Of a DNA stretch of 8,964 bases, positions 6,830 through 8,964 are shown piece by piece. A program made the translations under genes and the position numbers. Source of the stretch: an uncultured bacterium (GTDB lineage: Bacteria > Cyanobacteriota > Vampirovibrionia > Gastranaerophilales > Gastranaerophilaceae). Each line of letters opens with the position of its first letter. The first letter of the stretch is position 1. The notes beneath the pieces are model-generated. The model had not been told where the DNA came from. It saw nothing but the letters and a program-made list of their open reading frames with translations, and ran no database searches. Where the stretch lies: contig USGC01000065.1 of assembly GCA_900554095.1 (NCBI GenBank), forward strand, positions 1 through 8,964, read 5' to 3'.

Positions 6830-8964
6830 TTATTCATCCACAAACGCGCTTGAAACAACGCCAATCGCCCAAGGGAATTTGAATTCATAAATGTATTCAT
6901 AGGTTTTGATTTTGGCCTCGTCAGCGGTCGTGCCATCAGGCATAATGCCTTTCTTTTTGTTGTCAAGAACAATGAATTCTTTTTCTATTGCCCGAAGATT
7001 TTTGATGATATCGGCATTTTCAGGGTTGTTTAGGGCATCACCGTAGGCTTTGTAATACTGCTCCCCGACCTTGTTGTATTCAAGCTGAAACTCTATTTCT
7101 TCAAGACGTTTTGATATATTTGTTTTTTGTATGTCTGAAATTCGTTCGGAATTCAAATTTTGCAAAAGTTTTGTCTTCTCAAAATTAGCGGCATTGTTTC
7201 TTGCCAAAAGTTCTTCAAAAGAGAATTGGTATTGATTGAACTGTTCTTTTGTTGCGCCGAATATTGCGTTAAAACCGCTAATCCTTGAATTGCCTTCGAT
7301 TGTTTCAATATAGCCTTGCAAAGATTTAGCAGCACGAGCATGTTCTTCTTTTGTGAGAGGTTCAAATTTGACATCTTTAATTTGATCTATTTTATTGTTT
7401 GAAAAGCTTCTGTAGCGTATATTGTGGGACTCGCAATACTGAAGCATCAAATCAAGGGCATCGTCATATCTTCCGCCGTTAAGTTCAACAAACTCAGGAT
7501 TATCAGTTAACAAGGCCCTGACTTTATCCAAAAACGGTTTTATTTTGGGCTCAAGTTCAGCTATTTTTTTACTTAATTCAACTTTTTCATCAAGTGTGGA
7601 GTATGATGATTTAAAAAGGTATTTATTTCTATTATAAGAGTCCAAATCATTTGCATATTCAAAATTCTTATCATAAAGAACCTCTTGTGCAAATTTAGAA
7701 AAATCATTTTTCATTTTTGGTGAAAGCTTAGGTGGTTTCATCATTTGAGCGCCAAATAAACTTGCTGAGGATATAATTTCTTCTGCTTCACCGTTTTGAA
7801 TACGGCTTAACAAAGCATCTTTGACAATTTCATCAGCTTCACTTTGAGCAAGCATGTGCCGGAGAATTGCATTTTCGGCATGAGTAGCTTCGTGAACGGC
7901 AACTTCTTCAATTGACTTATACGTACCGTCGCGCAACTTGTCAGCATTAAATACAATTTCGTGCTTGCCTTGGTTATATGAGCCGCCTTTCGTCTCACTT
8001 TTATTTACAAAATTTGTCAATTCATCATTTGAAATTGTATACATTTTGCGCTTAGGATTTGAGGTTAATGCCTTCAAATCACCAGGATCCGGGCCGTTTG
8101 CAATTTCGTCTATTACAAGTTTAAATCTTTCAACAAGCTGCTCATCTGTCATGTCTTTTACAGATTCACCCGGTTTAAAAACACGTACGTGGCTAAGTTC
8201 CTTCTCGTCATATTTCAATCTACTATTAATCAGTTTTGTAAATTTTTCTTCAATGCCATATTCGCTGAAGTCTCGCAGCTTTCCTATCACCTCTAATTTT
8301 GGTCGAGCAGCTTCAGGGACGTTCATTTTTGTGAAGGCTTCATCCAGAACTCGTTTTACATCATTGCCAATTAAATCATTAGTTTTCATCGCAATAATAT
8401 CAGCTTCGGTAAATTTTTCTTTAATCTTTATATCAATCGGCTTAACTTCATTTTCTGTGGCAGCCTTAGCAATGCGCTTTTTTTGTAAACCCATAGCATT
8501 GGCGCCTTGTACAAACATAGCACCGGCGGCAGTTGTTTCACCGGCGGCTCTGGCATCTTCTTTTGTTTCGGCCTGATAGACATTGTAAAGACCAACTCCT
8601 TCCATGCCTGTGCCTGTAAGCCCCATTGCCGCAGGAACAAAACGTTTCAAGGTTTTAGCAAGCCTCGGCGCAGCAGCCGCTGCACCAGCACCAAGCGTTT
8701 CAAGCCCCAATGCGGTCGCTGCACCAACCCAAAGTCCTTCGGTTGTCGTGAAATAGTCTACTAAATCGCCGGCTCCTTTTATAAATTCGTTGCCTTTTTC
8801 AAGTGCTGTCAAGTTTTCGGGATTGCCATCATCAACTATTTTATCAATCTTTTCTGAAGCCGCTTTAAACGGGATTTTAGCATATGTAAGAGGGTTAATC
8901 ACATCAAGCGACTTAAAACCTTTTCTTGTGCGGTTAACAGCCGCATTTATAAATTGCCCCCCCC
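6830..8964 (-). CDS. Large unknown protein with HEATH zinc-peptidase-like motif, 5' end missing
   Basis: The frame is open to the window edge: upstream of the GTG at 8902 it reads GQFINAAVNRTRKGFKSLDV without a stop, so the true start lies outside and more than 700 residues are visible. Numbering from that GTG, residues 55-140 are rich in Ala and Gly with hydrophobic stretches (WVGAATALGLETLGAGAAAA, 58-77) that could touch membranes. Residues 150-300 are charged and mostly helical. A segment GSYNQGKHEIVFNAD (307-321) precedes VAVHEATHAENAIL (335-348), the edge-strand plus HExxH layout of zinc metallopeptidases, with His337, Glu338 and His341 as candidate zinc and catalytic residues. FEELLARNN (562-570) could supply a third ligand (Glu563 or Glu564), an inference from motif shape. 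Coiled-coil-like helices occur around 436-465 and 575-615. No known family is recognised; a peptidase or effector-like role is a hypothesis only. Confidence 0.78.
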   Translation of the reverse strand, partial: GGQFINAAVNRTRKGFKSLDVINPLTYAKIPFKAASEKIDKIVDDGNPENLTALEKGNEFIKGAGDLVDYFTTTEGLWVGAATALGLETLGAGAAAAAPRLAKTLKRFVPAAMGLTGTGMEGVGLYNVYQAETKEDARAAGETTAAGAMFVQGANAMGLQKKRIAKAATENEVKPIDIKIKEKFTEADIIAMKTNDLIGNDVKRVLDEAFTKMNVPEAARPKLEVIGKLRDFSEYGIEEKFTKLINSRLKYDEKELSHVRVFKPGESVKDMTDEQLVERFKLVIDEIANGPDPGDLKALTSNPKRKMYTISNDELTNFVNKSETKGGSYNQGKHEIVFNADKLRDGTYKSIEEVAVHEATHAENAILRHMLAQSEADEIVKDALLSRIQNGEAEEIISSASLFGAQMMKPPKLSPKMKNDFSKFAQEVLYDKNFEYANDLDSYNRNKYLFKSSYSTLDEKVELSKKIAELEPKIKPFLDKVRALLTDNPEFVELNGGRYDDALDLMLQYCESHNIRYRSFSNNKIDQIKDVKFEPLTKEEHARAAKSLQGYIETIEGNSRISGFNAIFGATKEQFNQYQFSFEELLARNNAANFEKTKLLQNLNSERISDIQKTNISKRLEEIEFQLEYNKVGEQYYKAYGDALNNPENADIIKNLRAIEKEFIVLDNKKKGIMPDGTTADEAKIKTYEYIYEFKFPWAIGVVSSAFVDE

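Noticed and set aside
7938..8576. A 212-codon open frame on the plus strand opposite the large HEATH-motif gene
   Set aside because: The translation is a Ser/Phe-rich antisense image of the charged minus-strand protein, whose frame is longer, continuous to the edge and ends at a terminator.
1..8964. CRISPR arrays, tRNA or rRNA genes, insertion sequences
   Set aside because: No regularly spaced direct repeats, cloverleaf-like segments or terminal inverted repeats with a transposase were seen, and nearly the whole window is explained by protein-coding genes.

Overview
This looks like a chromosomal fragment of a moderately AT-rich, gut-type uncultured bacterium. My best guess is a non-photosynthetic relative of the cyanobacteria (Melainabacteria/Vampirovibrionia, perhaps Gastranaerophilales). 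Two things point there. The GyrA C-terminal domain carries an RATRGKSG version of the GyrA box and an FSNIRRNGIIAI blade, which I remember as typical of cyanobacterial GyrA. A small unknown protein also has a VNFTG motif after an Asn/Ser-rich N-terminus, a pattern I associate with this group. Both are recollection, not a search, so the placement is moderate.

Left third (about 1-3300, minus strand): a complete dTDP-L-rhamnose operon in the order rfbC, rfbB, rfbD, rfbA. The four enzymes turn glucose-1-phosphate and dTTP into dTDP-L-rhamnose (RfbA, then RfbB, RfbC, RfbD). Two junctions are ATGA overlaps and the third has no gap, so the genes should be co-transcribed and translationally coupled. 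Just after rfbA, a good ribosome binding site and ATG open a further gene that runs off the left edge after a few codons; its identity cannot be read.

Middle (3272-5991): a 142-base divergent promoter region separates the rhamnose operon from gyrA on the plus strand. GyrA is full length (847 aa), starts at TTG behind a GGAGG site, and ends at a perfectly palindromic, probably bidirectional terminator.

Right third (5990-8964, minus strand): two genes I do not recognise. One is a 236-residue protein converging on gyrA, with a disordered N-terminus and beta-rich imperfect repeats. The other is a large protein (over 700 residues visible) with an HEATH zinc-peptidase-like motif. It is open to the right edge, so the GTG at 8902 is not its real start. 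A hairpin terminator separates the two.

The window begins and ends with exactly eight C residues, probably a contig-edge effect, so coding calls within those bases are unsafe. There is no gene-free stretch longer than about 150 bases. I saw no tRNA, rRNA, CRISPR array, insertion sequence or attachment site.
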